Source: Erysipelotrichaceae bacterium (lineage in GTDB: Bacteria > Bacillota_I > Bacilli_A > RFN20 > CAG-826). From it: 64,000 nt of DNA. The translations under genes and the position numbers were made by a program. Every line of letters starts with the position of its first letter. Within the stretch, counting starts at the first letter, position 1. The notes under the pieces are model-generated. The model was not told the DNA's origin. It saw only the letters and a program-made list of their open reading frames with translations, and made no database searches. This document shows, piece after piece, positions 16,318 to 26,033 of this stretch. Location of the stretch: the NCBI GenBank assembly GCA_015059105.1, contig SVBB01000007.1, positions 1-64,000 of the forward strand, read 5' to 3'.

Positions 16318-16758
16318 TTAGAGGGCCTCTACTTTTCCGCCTGCTTCTGTGATTGCTTTTTCAGCGGATTTGGAGAACTTATTCGCTTGGACAGTTAAGG
16401 CCTTGCTGAGTTTTCCATTACCTAAAATTTTAACACCATCGTATTCCTTTTTGACAAGACCAACTTCTTTTAATAAAGCTGGAGTGATGACAGTGTTCGC
16501 GTCAAATTTCTCTAAATCGCCGACGTTGACGACAGCATATTCGACGTGATTGACGTTTTTAAATCCGCGTTTTGGAAGGGCACGGTATAAAGGTAATTGA
16601 CCACCTTCGAAACCTAAACGGGTACCGCCACCACTACGGGCATTTTGACCTTTATGGCCTTTGCCAGCAGTTTTACCATTACCGGAACCAAGACCACGGC
16701 CTTTACGATAATGTTTTTCGCGGGAGCCTTCGACAAATTGAAGTTCATTTAATTTCAT
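16318..16758 (-). CDS. rplO: 50S ribosomal protein L15
   Basis: A 146-residue L15 with its Gly-rich N-terminal extension ([20 protein letters not shown]) that reaches into 23S rRNA and [20 protein letters not shown]. It lies 14 bases after rpsE; the rpmD (L30) gene usually found between the two is missing. Confidence 0.97.
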   Translation of the reverse strand: MKLNELQFVEGSREKHYRKGRGLGSGNGKTAGKGHKGQNARSGGGTRLGFEGGQLPLYRALPKRGFKNVNHVEYAVVNVGDLEKFDANTVITPALLKEVGLVKKEYDGVKILGNGKLSKALTVQANKFSKSAEKAITEAGGKVEAL

Positions 16759-16772
16759 GTTTGTGCTCCTCC

Positions 16773-17405
16773 TTATTCAGCTTTAGCTTCTTCAGTTTGG
16801 GCGCGTAAGGCCTTCACTTGATGGAAGCTCTTTAAGGAATCTAATCCTTGGGAAGTCGCTCTGATGACATTGATGGAAGAACGGCTACCATAAACTTTTG
16901 AGCAGACGTTTTGAACGCCACTAAGTTCTAAGATGGCACGAACTGGTCCACCAGCGATGATACCAGTACCTTCTGGGGCTGGTTTTAAGTAAACGTTACA
17001 AGCACCATATTTACCAATCACATCGTGGGAAATAGTGTTTCCTTTGACGAGTTTGATAGTGTGTAAATTCTTTTTCGCTGCTTCAGTTGCTTTCTTAATC
17101 GCATCTGGGACTTCTGCAGCCTTGCCTAATGCAAAGCCATATTTACCTTTGTGATCACCGACGACCACTAAGGCTGTAAATTTCATTCTACGTCCACCTT
17201 TGACAGTTTTAGAAACTCTGTTGATATAAACAACGCGATCTTCAAATCCGTCATCTTTCTTTTCAGGACGTGGACCTTTACGGTCTGGACGAGGACGTCT
17301 TTTGCCACCTTCACGATGGTTTTCTTTGTTTTCACCATCGGCTTTTGGGGCTTCTTCGGCTTTTGGTTGTTCTTGGACAACTTCTTGTTTTAATTCTTCT
17401 GCCAT
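16773..17405 (-). CDS. rpsE: 30S ribosomal protein S5 with N-terminal extension
   Basis: A 210-residue S5, about 45 longer than the Bacillus protein (166). The core starts near residue 52 ([20 protein letters not shown]) and includes [20 protein letters not shown]. The first 50 residues are a Glu/Lys/Pro/Arg-rich, low-complexity segment without Cys or hydrophobic patches. S5 shapes the mRNA entry channel and affects decoding accuracy. The start has an AGGAGGAAAT site, so the extension appears to be genuine. Confidence 0.96.
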   Translation of the reverse strand: MAEELKQEVVQEQPKAEEAPKADGENKENHREGGKRRPRPDRKGPRPEKKDDGFEDRVVYINRVSKTVKGGRRMKFTALVVVGDHKGKYGFALGKAAEVPDAIKKATEAAKKNLHTIKLVKGNTISHDVIGKYGACNVYLKPAPEGTGIIAGGPVRAILELSGVQNVCSKVYGSRSSINVIRATSQGLDSLKSFHQVKALRAQTEEAKAE

Positions 17406-17417
17406 AATTTCCTCCTC

Positions 17418-17774
17418 CTAGAATTCTAAGCCACCTTCACGGGCAGCATCGGCTAAAGCTTGAACACGGCCATGGTAGACATATCCACCACGATCAAAGA
17501 CCACTTTCTTAATCTTTTTGGCTTTGGCCTTTTTGGCGAGATCTTCACCAACTAATTTCGCAGCTTCGATATTGCTACCGTTAGCGAGCTTTAAGCTAGT
17601 GGAAGAAGAAGAGACTAATGTCACTTTCTTATCGTCGTCAATTAATTGTGCTTCAATGTTCTTGTTAGAACGGAAGACGCAGAGACGAGGGCATTCGGCA
17701 GTGCCGCTCACGACTTTTCTCACTCTAGCATGACGTCTGACGCGAGAAATATTTTTGCTTTCTTGATTAATCAC
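17418..17774 (-). CDS. rplR: 50S ribosomal protein L18
   Basis: A 118-residue 5S rRNA-binding protein. It has [35 protein letters not shown] and the C-terminal [24 protein letters not shown]. It lies between rplF and rpsE as usual. Confidence 0.97.
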   Translation of the reverse strand: MINQESKNISRVRRHARVRKVVSGTAECPRLCVFRSNKNIEAQLIDDDKKVTLVSSSSTSLKLANGSNIEAAKLVGEDLAKKAKAKKIKKVVFDRGGYVYHGRVQALADAAREGGLEF

Positions 17775-17789
17775 TGTGATGTCCTCCTA

Positions 17790-18329
17790 TTACTTACCAG
17801 CTCTCTTACCTTCTTTAGTAACGACGTGTTCGTCGGAATAACGAATGCCTTTGCCGAGGTAAGGTTCTGGTGGTCTGACATTGCGGATAGCTGCCGCAGT
17901 TTGACCGACTTTTTGTTTGTCAATACCTTCGACATCGATTTCAGTCGCACTCTTACAAGTGACTTTCACACCTTCGAGTGGAACGATGGTGACAGTGTGG
18001 GAATAACCAGCCCATAATTGGATATTGTTACCCATCATTTGGGCCTTATAACCGATACCGATCATCGTTAAGGATTTCTTATAACCTTGGGTGACACCGA
18101 CGATTGCGTTATGAACGTTCGCACGAGTTGTACCATGGTTTTGTTTAGTTTGTTTTAATTCGTTAGCTCTAGTGAAGATTAAATTGTTACCTTCTTGCTT
18201 CATAGAGATGCCGTTATTGCAAGGAACGAGTAATGATCCTTTTGGGCCAGTGACTTTGAAGGCATTACCTTCTTGGCTCACTGTGACTCCGGCTGGGAGT
18301 TCGATATGTTTGTTACCAATACGTGACAT
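17790..18329 (-). CDS. rplF: 50S ribosomal protein L6
   Basis: A 179-residue L6 of normal length, located near the factor-binding site of the 50S subunit. It starts MSRIGNKHIELPAGVTV and ends with PPEPYLGKGIRYSDEHVVTK, a family signature. Confidence 0.97.
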   Translation of the reverse strand: MSRIGNKHIELPAGVTVSQEGNAFKVTGPKGSLLVPCNNGISMKQEGNNLIFTRANELKQTKQNHGTTRANVHNAIVGVTQGYKKSLTMIGIGYKAQMMGNNIQLWAGYSHTVTIVPLEGVKVTCKSATEIDVEGIDKQKVGQTAAAIRNVRPPEPYLGKGIRYSDEHVVTKEGKRAGK

Positions 18330-18344
18330 ATTCTATCTTCCTCC

Positions 18345-18737
18345 TTACCAGACGTAGGCGAGTACTTCACCACCGATACCGAGGGTTCTGGCTTTTGCGT
18401 CAGTCATGACACCTTGGCTAGTGGAAATAATCGCGATACCTAAACCTTTTAAGACGCGTGGAAGTTTGTCGGCACCGACGTTAACTCTTAAGCCTGGTTT
18501 AGAAATCTTTTTGAGACCGCTGATGACGCGAGTGCCATCGGCAGCATATTTTAATGTGATTGTTAATTCTTTTTTCACATTGCCTTTGACTTTGAAGTCA
18601 TTGATGAAACCTTCTTCCTTTAAAATGGAAGCGATTTCGACCTTCATCTTGCTAGAAGGCATTTTAACTTTTTCGTATTTCAAAGCATTCGCATTGCGAA
18701 TTCTTGTGAGCATATCGCTGATTGGATCTGACATCAT
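18345..18737 (-). CDS. rpsH: 30S ribosomal protein S8
   Basis: A 130-residue S8, a primary 16S rRNA binder and, in E. coli, the translational repressor of the spc operon. It has [15 protein letters not shown] at the start and the C-terminal [20 protein letters not shown]. Two adjacent ATGs occur; the first is ten bases after AAGGAGG. Confidence 0.97.
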   Translation of the reverse strand: MMSDPISDMLTRIRNANALKYEKVKMPSSKMKVEIASILKEEGFINDFKVKGNVKKELTITLKYAADGTRVISGLKKISKPGLRVNVGADKLPRVLKGLGIAIISTSQGVMTDAKARTLGIGGEVLAYVW

Positions 18738-18755
18738 AATACTTTTACCTCCTTA

Positions 18756-18941
18756 TTACCAAGATGATTTCTTTAAGCCTGGGATTTCACCCTTGTATGC
18801 TAATTCTCTTAAGCAGACACGGCATAAATGGAATTTAGAATAGACGGAATGAGGACGTCCACAACGTTCACAACGTGTATATTCTCTAACTTTGTACTTT
18901 TGTGGTCTTGCACAGCGTACTTTTGCACTTGTTTTAGCCAT
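18756..18941 (-). CDS. rpsN: 30S ribosomal protein S14, zinc-binding type
   Basis: A 61-residue short S14 (type Z) with the four zinc ligands in CERCGRPH and [16 protein letters not shown]. The zinc-independent long form is not in the window. It lies between rplE and rpsH. Confidence 0.97.
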   Translation of the reverse strand: MAKTSAKVRCARPQKYKVREYTRCERCGRPHSVYSKFHLCRVCLRELAYKGEIPGLKKSSW

Positions 18942-18956
18942 TTACGTTCTCCTTTC

Positions 18957-19637
18957 CTATCTTTGGAATGGCATACCCATTAATTCGAGTAATGAGTAAG
19001 CTTCTTTGTCAGTCTTCGCAGTAGTGACGATGACGATATCCATACCGCGAACTTTCGCGACCTTATCGTAATCGATTTCTGGGAAGATCAATTGTTCTTT
19101 GATACCGAGAGTGTAGTTACCGCGGCCATCGAAGGCATTGCGGGAGACACCACGGAAGTCACGGACACGTGGGAGCGCGATACTAACTAATTTATCGAAG
19201 AAGTCGTACATGCGCACACCGCGAAGAGTCACTTTACAACCGATAGCTTGACCTTCTCTAAGCTTGAAGGAAGCGACGGACTTTTTGGCTCTTGTAGTGA
19301 CTGGCTTTTGACCAGTGATTTGTCCTAATTCTTGAACTGCTTCATCAAGACGTTTTGCATCGCTAGTGGCATCGCCAACACCGATGTTGATGACGATCTT
19401 ATTTAAAGCAGGGATTTCCATTGTTGACTTATATTTATAAGTTTCTAACAATGCTTTTTTCACTTCGTTTTCATATTTTGTTTTTAAACGTGGAGTGATG
19501 TTTGCTTGGGCATTACCCTTACCAGTTTTCTTGCTTGGAGCTTTCTTCGCTGGCGCTTCGGCCTTTGGGGCTTCTGCTTTAGGGGCTTTTGGAGCAGCAG
19601 GTTTCTTTGCTGCTGGTTTCTTAGTTTCTTCAGCCAT
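18957..19637 (-). CDS. rplE: 50S ribosomal protein L5 with N-terminal extension
   Basis: A 226-residue L5, about 47 longer than the Bacillus protein (179). The extra N terminus (residues 1-46) is an Ala/Lys/Pro-rich basic low-complexity segment built from AP and KAEAPK units. The core starts at [20 protein letters not shown] and holds [20 protein letters not shown] and the C-terminal [18 protein letters not shown]5 binds 5S rRNA and the P-site tRNA. AGGAGAAGG upstream supports the long start. Confidence 0.96.
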   Translation of the reverse strand: MAEETKKPAAKKPAAPKAPKAEAPKAEAPAKKAPSKKTGKGNAQANITPRLKTKYENEVKKALLETYKYKSTMEIPALNKIVINIGVGDATSDAKRLDEAVQELGQITGQKPVTTRAKKSVASFKLREGQAIGCKVTLRGVRMYDFFDKLVSIALPRVRDFRGVSRNAFDGRGNYTLGIKEQLIFPEIDYDKVAKVRGMDIVIVTTAKTDKEAYSLLELMGMPFQR

Positions 19638-19651
19638 TTACCTTCTCCTCC

Positions 19652-19960
19652 TTATAAGATAGTGCCGGATGCTTTAGCATAACGGACTTTCTTGCCTTTC
19701 TCTTCTTTATGACCAATTCTAGTTGGTTTTTTAGTTTTTGGATCAACTAACATAACGTTAGAGGCATCGATTGGAGCGTAGATTTCGACCACTGAGCCTT
19801 CTGGTGTTTGTTGAGTTGGTTTTCTGTGTTTTTTACGGACATTGACATTCTCGACAACGACGCGGTTACTTTTTGGATCAACCTTTTGGATTGTACCAGT
19901 TTTTCCCTTGTCCTTACCGGCGATGACGATGACTTTATCACCTTTAACGAAATTCATCAT
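19652..19960 (-). CDS. rplX: 50S ribosomal protein L24
   Basis: A 102-residue L24, an assembly-initiating protein with a KOW motif ([19 protein letters not shown]) and [18 protein letters not shown]. Two adjacent ATGs occur; the second (19957) is better spaced from GGAGG, so the true N terminus may be one residue shorter. Confidence 0.96.
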   Translation of the reverse strand: MMNFVKGDKVIVIAGKDKGKTGTIQKVDPKSNRVVVENVNVRKKHRKPTQQTPEGSVVEIYAPIDASNVMLVDPKTKKPTRIGHKEEKGKKVRYAKASGTIL

Positions 19961-19969
19961 CTTTCCTCC

Positions 19970-20347
19970 TTATAACACTTCTGGGGCGAGGGAGACAATT
20001 TTCATGAATCCATCGATTCCCTTTTCACGTAATTCACGAGCGACAGGACCGAAGACACGAGTTCCGACTGGAGCGTTATCATCATTGATGAGGACGACCG
20101 CGTTATCGTCGAAGGCAATCGTGCTGCCATCGGCTCTTTGAATTGCTTTCTTAGTGCGAACGACGACACATCTCACGACGTCACCTTTCTTCACTTTACC
20201 ATTTGGGATGGCATCCTTAACGGCTGCTAAGATGACATCGCCAATGGATGAACTTTTTCTGTTACTTCCACCATAGAGGTTGAAAGCTCTGACACTTCTC
20301 GCACCGGAGTTATCGGCGACGACGAGGTTTGTTTCCTTTTGGATCAT
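19970..20347 (-). CDS. rplN: 50S ribosomal protein L14
   Basis: A 125-residue L14 at the subunit interface. It begins [19 protein letters not shown] and has [20 protein letters not shown] and [13 protein letters not shown]. Between rpsQ and rplX, as usual. Confidence 0.97.
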   Translation of the reverse strand: MIQKETNLVVADNSGARSVRAFNLYGGSNRKSSSIGDVILAAVKDAIPNGKVKKGDVVRCVVVRTKKAIQRADGSTIAFDDNAVVLINDDNAPVGTRVFGPVARELREKGIDGFMKIVSLAPEVL

Positions 20348-20350
20348 AAC

Positions 20351-20734
20351 TTACTTTTCCTCCTTGGCTTCTTCAACTGGAGCTTCAGCTTTTGGCTCTT
20401 CAACAGGAGCGGCTTCGTTAACAGCTTCTTCAGCGGAGAGTTCTTCGGCCTTGATTTCGGCTTCAGCTTCCTTCACTGTTAATTCCGCTTTCTTATCGAT
20501 AGAGACGAGTCTGAATCTCTTGCTGGCAGACATTCTTCTGCAAGCCATGATAGTCACTGTATCACCAGTCTTCGCTTCGTTATTTTCATCGTGAGCGTAG
20601 TACTTGTTACCAGTTTTCACACGTTTGCCGTACTTAGGATGTCTTTTGTGGGTTTCAACAAGGACGACGATGGTCTTGTCGTTTTTATCTGAGACGACGA
20701 CGCCTTGAATTGTTGTTCTAGCATTTCTTTCCAT
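20351..20734 (-). CDS. rpsQ: 30S ribosomal protein S17 with acidic C-terminal tail
   Basis: A 127-residue S17, 40 longer than the Bacillus protein (87). The core (residues 1-86) has [19 protein letters not shown] and [19 protein letters not shown]. Residues about 87-127 form a Glu/Ala/Pro-rich acidic tail ([20 protein letters not shown] in part). The tail is followed by a normal stop three bases before rplN, so it is not a frameshift product. Confidence 0.96.
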   Translation of the reverse strand: MERNARTTIQGVVVSDKNDKTIVVLVETHKRHPKYGKRVKTGNKYYAHDENNEAKTGDTVTIMACRRMSASKRFRLVSIDKKAELTVKEAEAEIKAEELSAEEAVNEAAPVEEPKAEAPVEEAKEEK

Positions 20735-20747
20735 CTTTTAGTCCTCC

Positions 20748-20948
20748 TTATTTACTTTCTTCGAGTTCGCGTTCTCTTAACACTAAGTTAACACGCGCGA
20801 TATCTCTTCTAACTGTGATGACGTCTTCGCCTCTTTCAAGCGCGCCGACGGCTTTCTTTCTTCTTAATTCGAAGAGTTGTTCTTTAAGTGAGTAGAGCTT
20901 TTCTTTTAACTCACTAGTGGATAATTCACGTACTTCATTAATTTTCAT
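20748..20948 (-). CDS. rpmC: 50S ribosomal protein L29
   Basis: A 66-residue helical-hairpin protein near the tunnel exit with MKINEVRELSTSELKEKLYS and FELRRKKAVGALER, ending with IARVNLVLRERE. It lies between rplP and rpsQ. Confidence 0.96.
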   Translation of the reverse strand: MKINEVRELSTSELKEKLYSLKEQLFELRRKKAVGALERGEDVITVRRDIARVNLVLRERELEESK

Positions 20949-20952
20949 GGCA

Positions 20953-21363
20953 CTACTCTCCTTTCTTTACAACCTTGCATTTGATTGGGAGCTTATATGC
21001 CGCTAAGCGAAGGGCTTCCATTTCGACTGAAGGTTCGACTCCTCCGATTTCGAACATCACGCAACCTTGCTTGACGACTGCGACCCATTCCTCTGGTGAA
21101 CCTTTACCGGAACCCATACGAACTTCTGCAGGTTTTTTAGTTTTTGCGAGTTGTGGGAAGATTCTAATCCAAATCTGTCCACCACGTTTTGTATATCTGG
21201 ATAAGACGATACGGGCTGCTTCGATTTGACGAGCAGTGATCCATGCGCCTTCCACAGCTTGGAGACCATATTCACCAAAGGCGACAGTTCTACCAGCTTT
21301 TGCTCTGCCTTCATACTTTAAGATATGAGGACGACGATATTTTGTTCTTTTTGGTTGTAACAT
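20953..21363 (-). CDS. rplP: 50S ribosomal protein L16
   Basis: A 136-residue L16 near the A site. It has [40 protein letters not shown] and [19 protein letters not shown]. It follows rpsC with a three-base gap. Confidence 0.97.
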   Translation of the reverse strand: MLQPKRTKYRRPHILKYEGRAKAGRTVAFGEYGLQAVEGAWITARQIEAARIVLSRYTKRGGQIWIRIFPQLAKTKKPAEVRMGSGKGSPEEWVAVVKQGCVMFEIGGVEPSVEMEALRLAAYKLPIKCKVVKKGE

Positions 21364-21366
21364 GGC

Positions 21367-22044
21367 TTATTCTCCTTTCTTCTCTTCTTTTTTGAGTTCA
21401 GGGCGAATTTCTCCTCTACAGATCCAAACCTTAACACCTAAGCGACCATATTGAGTGGCGGCTTCTTTGCAGGCATAGTCGATATCGCTGCGGAGAGTAT
21501 GTAGAGGAATAACCCCTTCTTTATAACCTTCGCTTCTGGCGATATCAGCACCGCCTAAACGGCCACTGACAACTGTACGGCAACCTTTCGCACCGGCCTT
21601 ACGAACTTTTTGAATGGCTTTCTTTTGGACAGTTCTGAAACTGGCACGAGCCTCGAGTTGTTGGGCGATGGAATAGGCGACGATGTTCGCGTCTAAGTCT
21701 GGGTTCTTCACTTCGACGACATCAACTCTAACATTGACATCGGCTGGGAGTAATTTTTGAACTTCAGCTTTGAGTCTGTTAACATTCTTACCACCTTCAC
21801 CGATGACGAGAGCGACTCTCGCGACGAAGATGAGGATGGAGATGTTATAACCCTTATCTGTTTTAATTCTTTCAATCTCGATGTGAGATAATGATGCGGC
21901 TTGGCATTCTTTTTCAAGATATTTTCTGATTTTGATATCTTGGTTTAAGAACACATTGTAATCTTTATCGTTAGCGAACCAACGTGAATTCCAATCACGG
22001 TTGACGCCAACACGCATACCTACTGGATTAACTTTTTGTCCCAT
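21367..22044 (-). CDS. rpsC: 30S ribosomal protein S3
   Basis: A 225-residue S3 at the mRNA entry site, with helicase-related Arg/Lys residues. It begins MGQKVNPVGMRVGVNRDWNS and contains the KH-type segment VARVALVIGEGGKNVNRLK and SGRLGGADIARSEGYKEG. Reading further upstream would overlap rplV; ATG at 22044 preceded by AGGAGGAATACTT is the family start. Confidence 0.97.
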   Translation of the reverse strand: MGQKVNPVGMRVGVNRDWNSRWFANDKDYNVFLNQDIKIRKYLEKECQAASLSHIEIERIKTDKGYNISILIFVARVALVIGEGGKNVNRLKAEVQKLLPADVNVRVDVVEVKNPDLDANIVAYSIAQQLEARASFRTVQKKAIQKVRKAGAKGCRTVVSGRLGGADIARSEGYKEGVIPLHTLRSDIDYACKEAATQYGRLGVKVWICRGEIRPELKKEEKKGE

Positions 22045-22055
22045 AAGTATTCCTC

Positions 22056-22526
22056 CTAGCGCATCTTGACCACCACAGTGATGTGGCAGCATCTTTTCAC
22101 TAAGCCAGAGGCAGAACCTTTGGCTCTTGGAATGAATCTCTTAATTCTCATTCCGTCAGTAGCATAGATTTCAGAGATATATAAGCTATTCTCATCCATA
22201 CCGAAGTTGTTAATCGCGTTAGCAGCGGCAGATTTGATAGTCTTGCTGACTGGTTCACTTGCTGCTTTGTTGACGTTAGCTAAGATGCCAAGAGCGACTT
22301 TCACGTCTTTTCCTCTTACTAAATCTAATACTAAGCGCGCCTTGCGTGGAGTGCATCTCACATTCATGGATGTCGCTCTCGCTTCAGTTGGTTGAGGTTT
22401 GGCTGGCTTTTCAGGAGCCTTTTCCTCTTTCTTTGCTTTCTTTGCTTTCTTAGGAGCTTCTTCCACTGGAGCTTCAGCTTTCACTTCTTCTTCAGCGATG
22501 ACTTCACTTTTCTTTTTAGTAGCCAT
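22056..22526 (-). CDS. rplV: 50S ribosomal protein L22 with N-terminal extension
   Basis: A 156-residue L22, about 43 longer than the Bacillus protein (113). Residues 1-51 are a Lys/Glu/Pro/Ala-rich extension of mixed charge. The core begins at SMNVRCTPRKARLVLDLVRG and carries the tunnel-lining hairpin RIKRFIPRAKGSASGLVKRC. L22 shapes the exit-tunnel constriction. AGGAGGAAAGATA lies before the long start, so the extension is translated. Confidence 0.96.
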   Translation of the reverse strand: MATKKKSEVIAEEEVKAEAPVEEAPKKAKKAKKEEKAPEKPAKPQPTEARATSMNVRCTPRKARLVLDLVRGKDVKVALGILANVNKAASEPVSKTIKSAAANAINNFGMDENSLYISEIYATDGMRIKRFIPRAKGSASGLVKRCCHITVVVKMR

Positions 22527-22537
22527 TATCTTTCCTC

Positions 22538-22831
22538 CTATTTACCAGCGGCCGCTGCTTTATCTTCAGCAGTGTGGCCAGTATGACCGGTATATTTACG
22601 GGTTGGGGCGAATTCACCGAGTTTGTGTCCGACCATATCGTCAGTGACATAAACAGAGATGTGTTCCTTACCGTTATATACTGCGAATGTGTGGCCAACA
22701 AAGGCTGGGAATATTGTTGATCTACGTGACCAAGTTTTGATGATTTCTTTTTTATTAGCAGCATTTAACGCTTCGACTTTCTTCATTAAGTAGTCGTCAC
22801 AGAATGCGCCTTTTTTCAAACTTCTTGCCAT
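22538..22831 (-). CDS. rpsS: 30S ribosomal protein S19
   Basis: A 97-residue S19 of the small-subunit head. It begins [20 protein letters not shown] and has [20 protein letters not shown] and [16 protein letters not shown] at 22831 follows AAGGAGGTTAGCAAA; an upstream in-frame ATG would overlap rplB. Confidence 0.97.
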   Translation of the reverse strand: MARSLKKGAFCDDYLMKKVEALNAANKKEIIKTWSRRSTIFPAFVGHTFAVYNGKEHISVYVTDDMVGHKLGEFAPTRKYTGHTGHTAEDKAAAAGK

Positions 22832-22844
22832 TTTGCTAACCTCC

Positions 22845-23681
22845 TTACTTCGCGTCATTAATTCTTCTAATCATTAATTTGTTAGAAGCTTTCTTTTTAC
22901 TTCTTGTCTTCACTCCGAGAGCTCTCTTGCCCCATGGAGTTCTTGGTGCATCACGTCCAACTGGGGATTTACCTTCACCACCACCGTGTGGGTGATCGTT
23001 AGGGTTCATAACGCTACCACGGACTGTTGGTCTGACACCGGCCCATCTGGTTTTACCAGCTTTACCTTTGTTGACCAAGTTGAAGTCTTCGTTACCGACG
23101 ACACCGATTGTCGCGCGGCATTCTCCGAGAATTTTTCTCATTTCGCCTGAGGCGAGTCTCACGCTGACGTATTTGCCATCAACACCGAGTGTTTGGGCTG
23201 AAGCACCAGCGGCTCTACATAATTGTCCACCTTTACCTGGAGTGAGTTCGAGGTTGTGGATGAATGTACCTTCAGGGATATTCTTTAATTTTAAGCAGTT
23301 GCCAGTGACGATATCGACTTGGTCACCAGAGACGACTTTGTTACCAACTTTGATATCTTTTGGTGCTAAGATGTATCTCTTTTCACCATCAGCATATGCT
23401 AATAAGCAGATGTTGGCGTTTCTGTTTGGATCATACTCGATAGTCTTTACAACAGCTGGGATATTGTCCTTATTACGTTTGAAGTCGATAATACGGTATT
23501 TGCGTTTATGACCTCCACCGATATGACGGCAAGTGATAACGCCTTGGTTATTTCTACCGCCACTCTTACTTAATGTGACTAATAAGCTTTTCTCAGGAGT
23601 GCTAGTTGTAATTTCTTCAAATGTCGAGTTGGTCATGTTTCTTCTACTAGGGCTAGTAGGTTTGTAACTTCTAATAGACAT
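22845..23681 (-). CDS. rplB: 50S ribosomal protein L2
   Basis: A 278-residue L2 of normal length, required for peptidyl transferase activity and subunit joining. It starts [17 protein letters not shown], has the [15 protein letters not shown] type region (here [10 protein letters not shown]) and the C-terminal [20 protein letters not shown] with the conserved His. Confidence 0.98.
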   Translation of the reverse strand: MSIRSYKPTSPSRRNMTNSTFEEITTSTPEKSLLVTLSKSGGRNNQGVITCRHIGGGHKRKYRIIDFKRNKDNIPAVVKTIEYDPNRNANICLLAYADGEKRYILAPKDIKVGNKVVSGDQVDIVTGNCLKLKNIPEGTFIHNLELTPGKGGQLCRAAGASAQTLGVDGKYVSVRLASGEMRKILGECRATIGVVGNEDFNLVNKGKAGKTRWAGVRPTVRGSVMNPNDHPHGGGEGKSPVGRDAPRTPWGKRALGVKTRSKKKASNKLMIRRINDAK

Positions 23682-23716
23682 TTTGTCTTCCTCCTATAAT
23701 TTGGTACTAATTAACA

Positions 23717-24076
23717 TTAGTCCTTGAAGAGGTCAATGGCTTCGCCTTCAGCGATAGTGACAATGGCCTTCTTGTAACCAGAGATGTGGCCCTTATAACG
23801 GGTACCTCTAGTTGTTTCTTTGCCTTTAACGTTAGCAATTGCGACGTCAACAACTTTCACTTGGAAGATTCTTTGGAAAGCTAATTTGACTTCAGTCTTG
23901 TTAGCGTTTGGGGCGACATGAACGACGACTTTGTTTTGGTTTTGCATCATGTTCATGCTCTTTTCAGTGATGACTGGTTTTTCGATCACTGCGAAGTCTC
24001 TTTCAGTTGGTTTAGAGAATTTGACTTCGGCTTTTTCGACTTTCTTAGTTTCAGTCTTCTTAGCAGCTCTTGCCAT
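23717..24076 (-). CDS. rplW: 50S ribosomal protein L23 with short N-terminal extension
   Basis: A 119-residue L23, about 24 longer than the Bacillus protein (95). The extra N terminus (residues 1-26) is Lys/Glu-rich (AAKKTETKKVEKAEVK). The core runs from FAVIEKPVITEKSMNMMQNQ to KKAIVTIAEGEAID. L23 docks SRP and trigger factor at the tunnel exit. One base separates it from rplD. Confidence 0.96.
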   Translation of the reverse strand: MARAAKKTETKKVEKAEVKFSKPTERDFAVIEKPVITEKSMNMMQNQNKVVVHVAPNANKTEVKLAFQRIFQVKVVDVAIANVKGKETTRGTRYKGHISGYKKAIVTIAEGEAIDLFKD

Positions 24077-24077
24077 A

Positions 24078-24716
24078 TTACTTTAATCCTCCTTCGACTT
24101 CTTTAATCGCTTCTTGTGAAATGACTAAGTAATCGGAATTTAATAAATCGAGAACTGAGACATTGTCACAAGTGACGAGTTTGACCCAACCGAGGTTACG
24201 CACAGAGGCGAACGCGTTGGCATCTATTTCCTTAACAACCATTAACACCTTTGTGCAAGCGTTAACCGCGCTGAGGAATTTGACACATTCTTTTGTTTTC
24301 TTGTCAGTGAAGGCGATGTTGTCGACGACGACTAATCCTTCTTTGACTTTGAGGCTTAAGGCACTCTTTAACGCGAGTTTGTGTTCTTTCTTATTTTGGC
24401 TAAGTGTGTAGTCTTGATTACCATCTGGTCCGAAGACTGTACCACCGCCGACCCAAATTGGGGATCTAGTAGTACCGGCACGTGCGCGACCTGTACCTTT
24501 TTGTCTCCATGGCTTTTTACCACCACCGCTCACTTCGTGACGGACTTTGGTTTTCGCCGTGGCTTGACGGGAATTGGATTGTTCAACTTGGACAGCATTG
24601 AATAATGCTTGTTGATGAGGTTCAATTCCGAAGATGGAAGCATCTAGATTGAGCTTAGAAACTTCTTCGCCGTTCATATTGACGACTTTAACTGAGACGT
24701 TTTTCTTTTCAGCCAT
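24078..24716 (-). CDS. rplD: 50S ribosomal protein L4
   Basis: A 212-residue L4 with the tunnel-lining loop ([20 protein letters not shown] and [20 protein letters not shown]). In E. coli L4 also represses the S10 operon by binding its leader. It lies between rplC and rplW. Confidence 0.97.
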   Translation of the reverse strand: MAEKKNVSVKVVNMNGEEVSKLNLDASIFGIEPHQQALFNAVQVEQSNSRQATAKTKVRHEVSGGGKKPWRQKGTGRARAGTTRSPIWVGGGTVFGPDGNQDYTLSQNKKEHKLALKSALSLKVKEGLVVVDNIAFTDKKTKECVKFLSAVNACTKVLMVVKEIDANAFASVRNLGWVKLVTCDNVSVLDLLNSDYLVISQEAIKEVEGGLK

Positions 24717-24729
24717 TTCTATCTACCTC

Positions 24730-25518
24730 CTATTTGTTTTCTTCAGCTGCTGGTTCTGCAACAGGGGCTTCGGCTGCTGGAGCTTCGGCGACTGGGGCTT
24801 CCGCGACTGGGGCTTCAACCGCTGGTTCTTCAACCTTTGGTTCTTCCTTAACTCTCACGAGTAAGTTTTTAACGACATCTGGGTGTTTGACGACTTTGAC
24901 GGCTGTGCGAATTGTAACAATCGCTTTACGTGGTCCTGGGACGCCACCTTTGATTAAGATGTAGCCCTTTTCTTCATTCACATCAACGATTTGGACGTTT
25001 AATAATGTGACGGATTTGTTACCGTGATGTCCGGACATGTGTTTTCCTGGCATAACACCGTGGTTGTAACGACCTTGGTTAGCGAAGGAACCTTGTCCTC
25101 TATGGTATCCTGAACCGTGACCCTTTGGTCCGATGGTCATATTCCATCTTTTAATGGTTCCAGTATAACCTTTACCTTTACTAGTACCGATAACATCGAC
25201 GACATCGCCTTTTTTGAAGATGCCACATGTGATCTTATCGCCTAATTGGTATCCACTTAATTCATCACCTTTTAATTCTTTGGAGATGTAATGTGGGTTT
25301 GTATTGGCTTTCTTAGCAATACCTTTTTCTGCTTTGTTAGCGCGGCTTTCTTTCTTATCTTCATAGCCGACTTGGACAGCAGCATAACCGTCTTTCTCAA
25401 CAGTTTTGACTTGAGTGACGACGTTTGGTAAGACTTCAATGACTGACACTGGATACATTGTTCCATCTTCAGCGAAGACTTGAGTCATACCAAGTTTACG
25501 GCCTAAAATAGCTTTCAT
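24730..25518 (-). CDS. rplC: 50S ribosomal protein L3 with Ala/Glu/Pro tail
   Basis: A 262-residue L3, 53 longer than the Bacillus protein (209). The core begins MKAILGRKLGMTQVFAEDGT and has MTIGPKGHGSGYHRGQGSF and GVMPGKHMSGHHG. Residues about 223-262 are an acidic tail of repeated APVAE/APAAE units. The repeat structure suggests recent expansion by slippage. The stop is normal and rplD follows 13 bases later. Confidence 0.96.
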   Translation of the reverse strand: MKAILGRKLGMTQVFAEDGTMYPVSVIEVLPNVVTQVKTVEKDGYAAVQVGYEDKKESRANKAEKGIAKKANTNPHYISKELKGDELSGYQLGDKITCGIFKKGDVVDVIGTSKGKGYTGTIKRWNMTIGPKGHGSGYHRGQGSFANQGRYNHGVMPGKHMSGHHGNKSVTLLNVQIVDVNEEKGYILIKGGVPGPRKAIVTIRTAVKVVKHPDVVKNLLVRVKEEPKVEEPAVEAPVAEAPVAEAPAAEAPVAEPAAEENK

Positions 25519-25532
25519 CGTGTCCTACCTCC

Positions 25533-25844
25533 TTATAATTTGATTTCGATATCCACTCCTGAAGGTAAGTCTAGATTACGAATCGCATCTAATGTTTCCT
25601 TTCTTGGGTTTTTGATATCGATAATTCTTTTGTGTGTTCTGATTTCAAATTGCTCACGAGAATCTTTATGCTTGTGAGGTGATCTTAAAATGGTAAACAC
25701 TTGCTTTTCCGTTGGGAGCGGAACTGGGCCAACTACTTGGGCACCACTCTTTTTCGCAACAGTGACGATTCTTTCAGCACTAGCATCGAGGTTGACGTGA
25801 TCGTAACTTCTGAGGCGAACCCTGATCTTGGTTGTTTTTGCCAT
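25533..25844 (-). CDS. rpsJ: 30S ribosomal protein S10
   Basis: First gene of the operon, 103 residues. It has [40 protein letters not shown] and [16 protein letters not shown]10 also binds NusB in antitermination. It is preceded by AAAGGAGAAAAAATTC and a leader of about 120 bases. Confidence 0.98.
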   Translation of the reverse strand: MAKTTKIRVRLRSYDHVNLDASAERIVTVAKKSGAQVVGPVPLPTEKQVFTILRSPHKHKDSREQFEIRTHKRIIDIKNPRKETLDAIRNLDLPSGVDIEIKL

Positions 25845-25854
25845 GAATTTTTTC

Positions 25855-25968
25855 TCCTTTCACACTTTCTAGTTTTGACTCTCCCTCTCGAAGCGAATTC
25901 CCAGACACGTTTTCATGACAACGTTAGTGGGCGTGTCCGCAACCTCGCTTTTCAACGCGGGCAGTCAA
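25855..25968 (-). promoter_or_regulatory. Structured leader of the S10 operon
   Basis: Between the predicted transcription start and the rpsJ ribosome site lie about 115 non-coding bases with several pairing segments. The clearest is GACACG pairing with CGTGTC around a 23-base loop, and AACGTT occurs twice. E. coli uses an L4-binding leader here; whether this one works similarly is unknown. No tRNA-like or known riboswitch pattern was recognised. Confidence 0.45.
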
Positions 25969-25975
25969 CGTTAAA

Positions 25976-26004
25976 AATATACTCCTCACGTATATGTGTG
26001 TCAA
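25976..26004 (-). promoter_or_regulatory. Consensus promoter of the S10-spc-alpha operon
   Basis: On the minus strand a perfect TTGACA (26004-25999), a 17-base spacer and TATATT (25981-25976) are present, with A/T-rich sequence upstream (25 bases nearly all A and T) that may act as an UP element for the alpha C-terminal domain. This strength fits the ribosomal-protein run. Confidence 0.85.
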
Positions 26005-26033
26005 CAAATTTATTAAATTTTTTTACAAATAAT

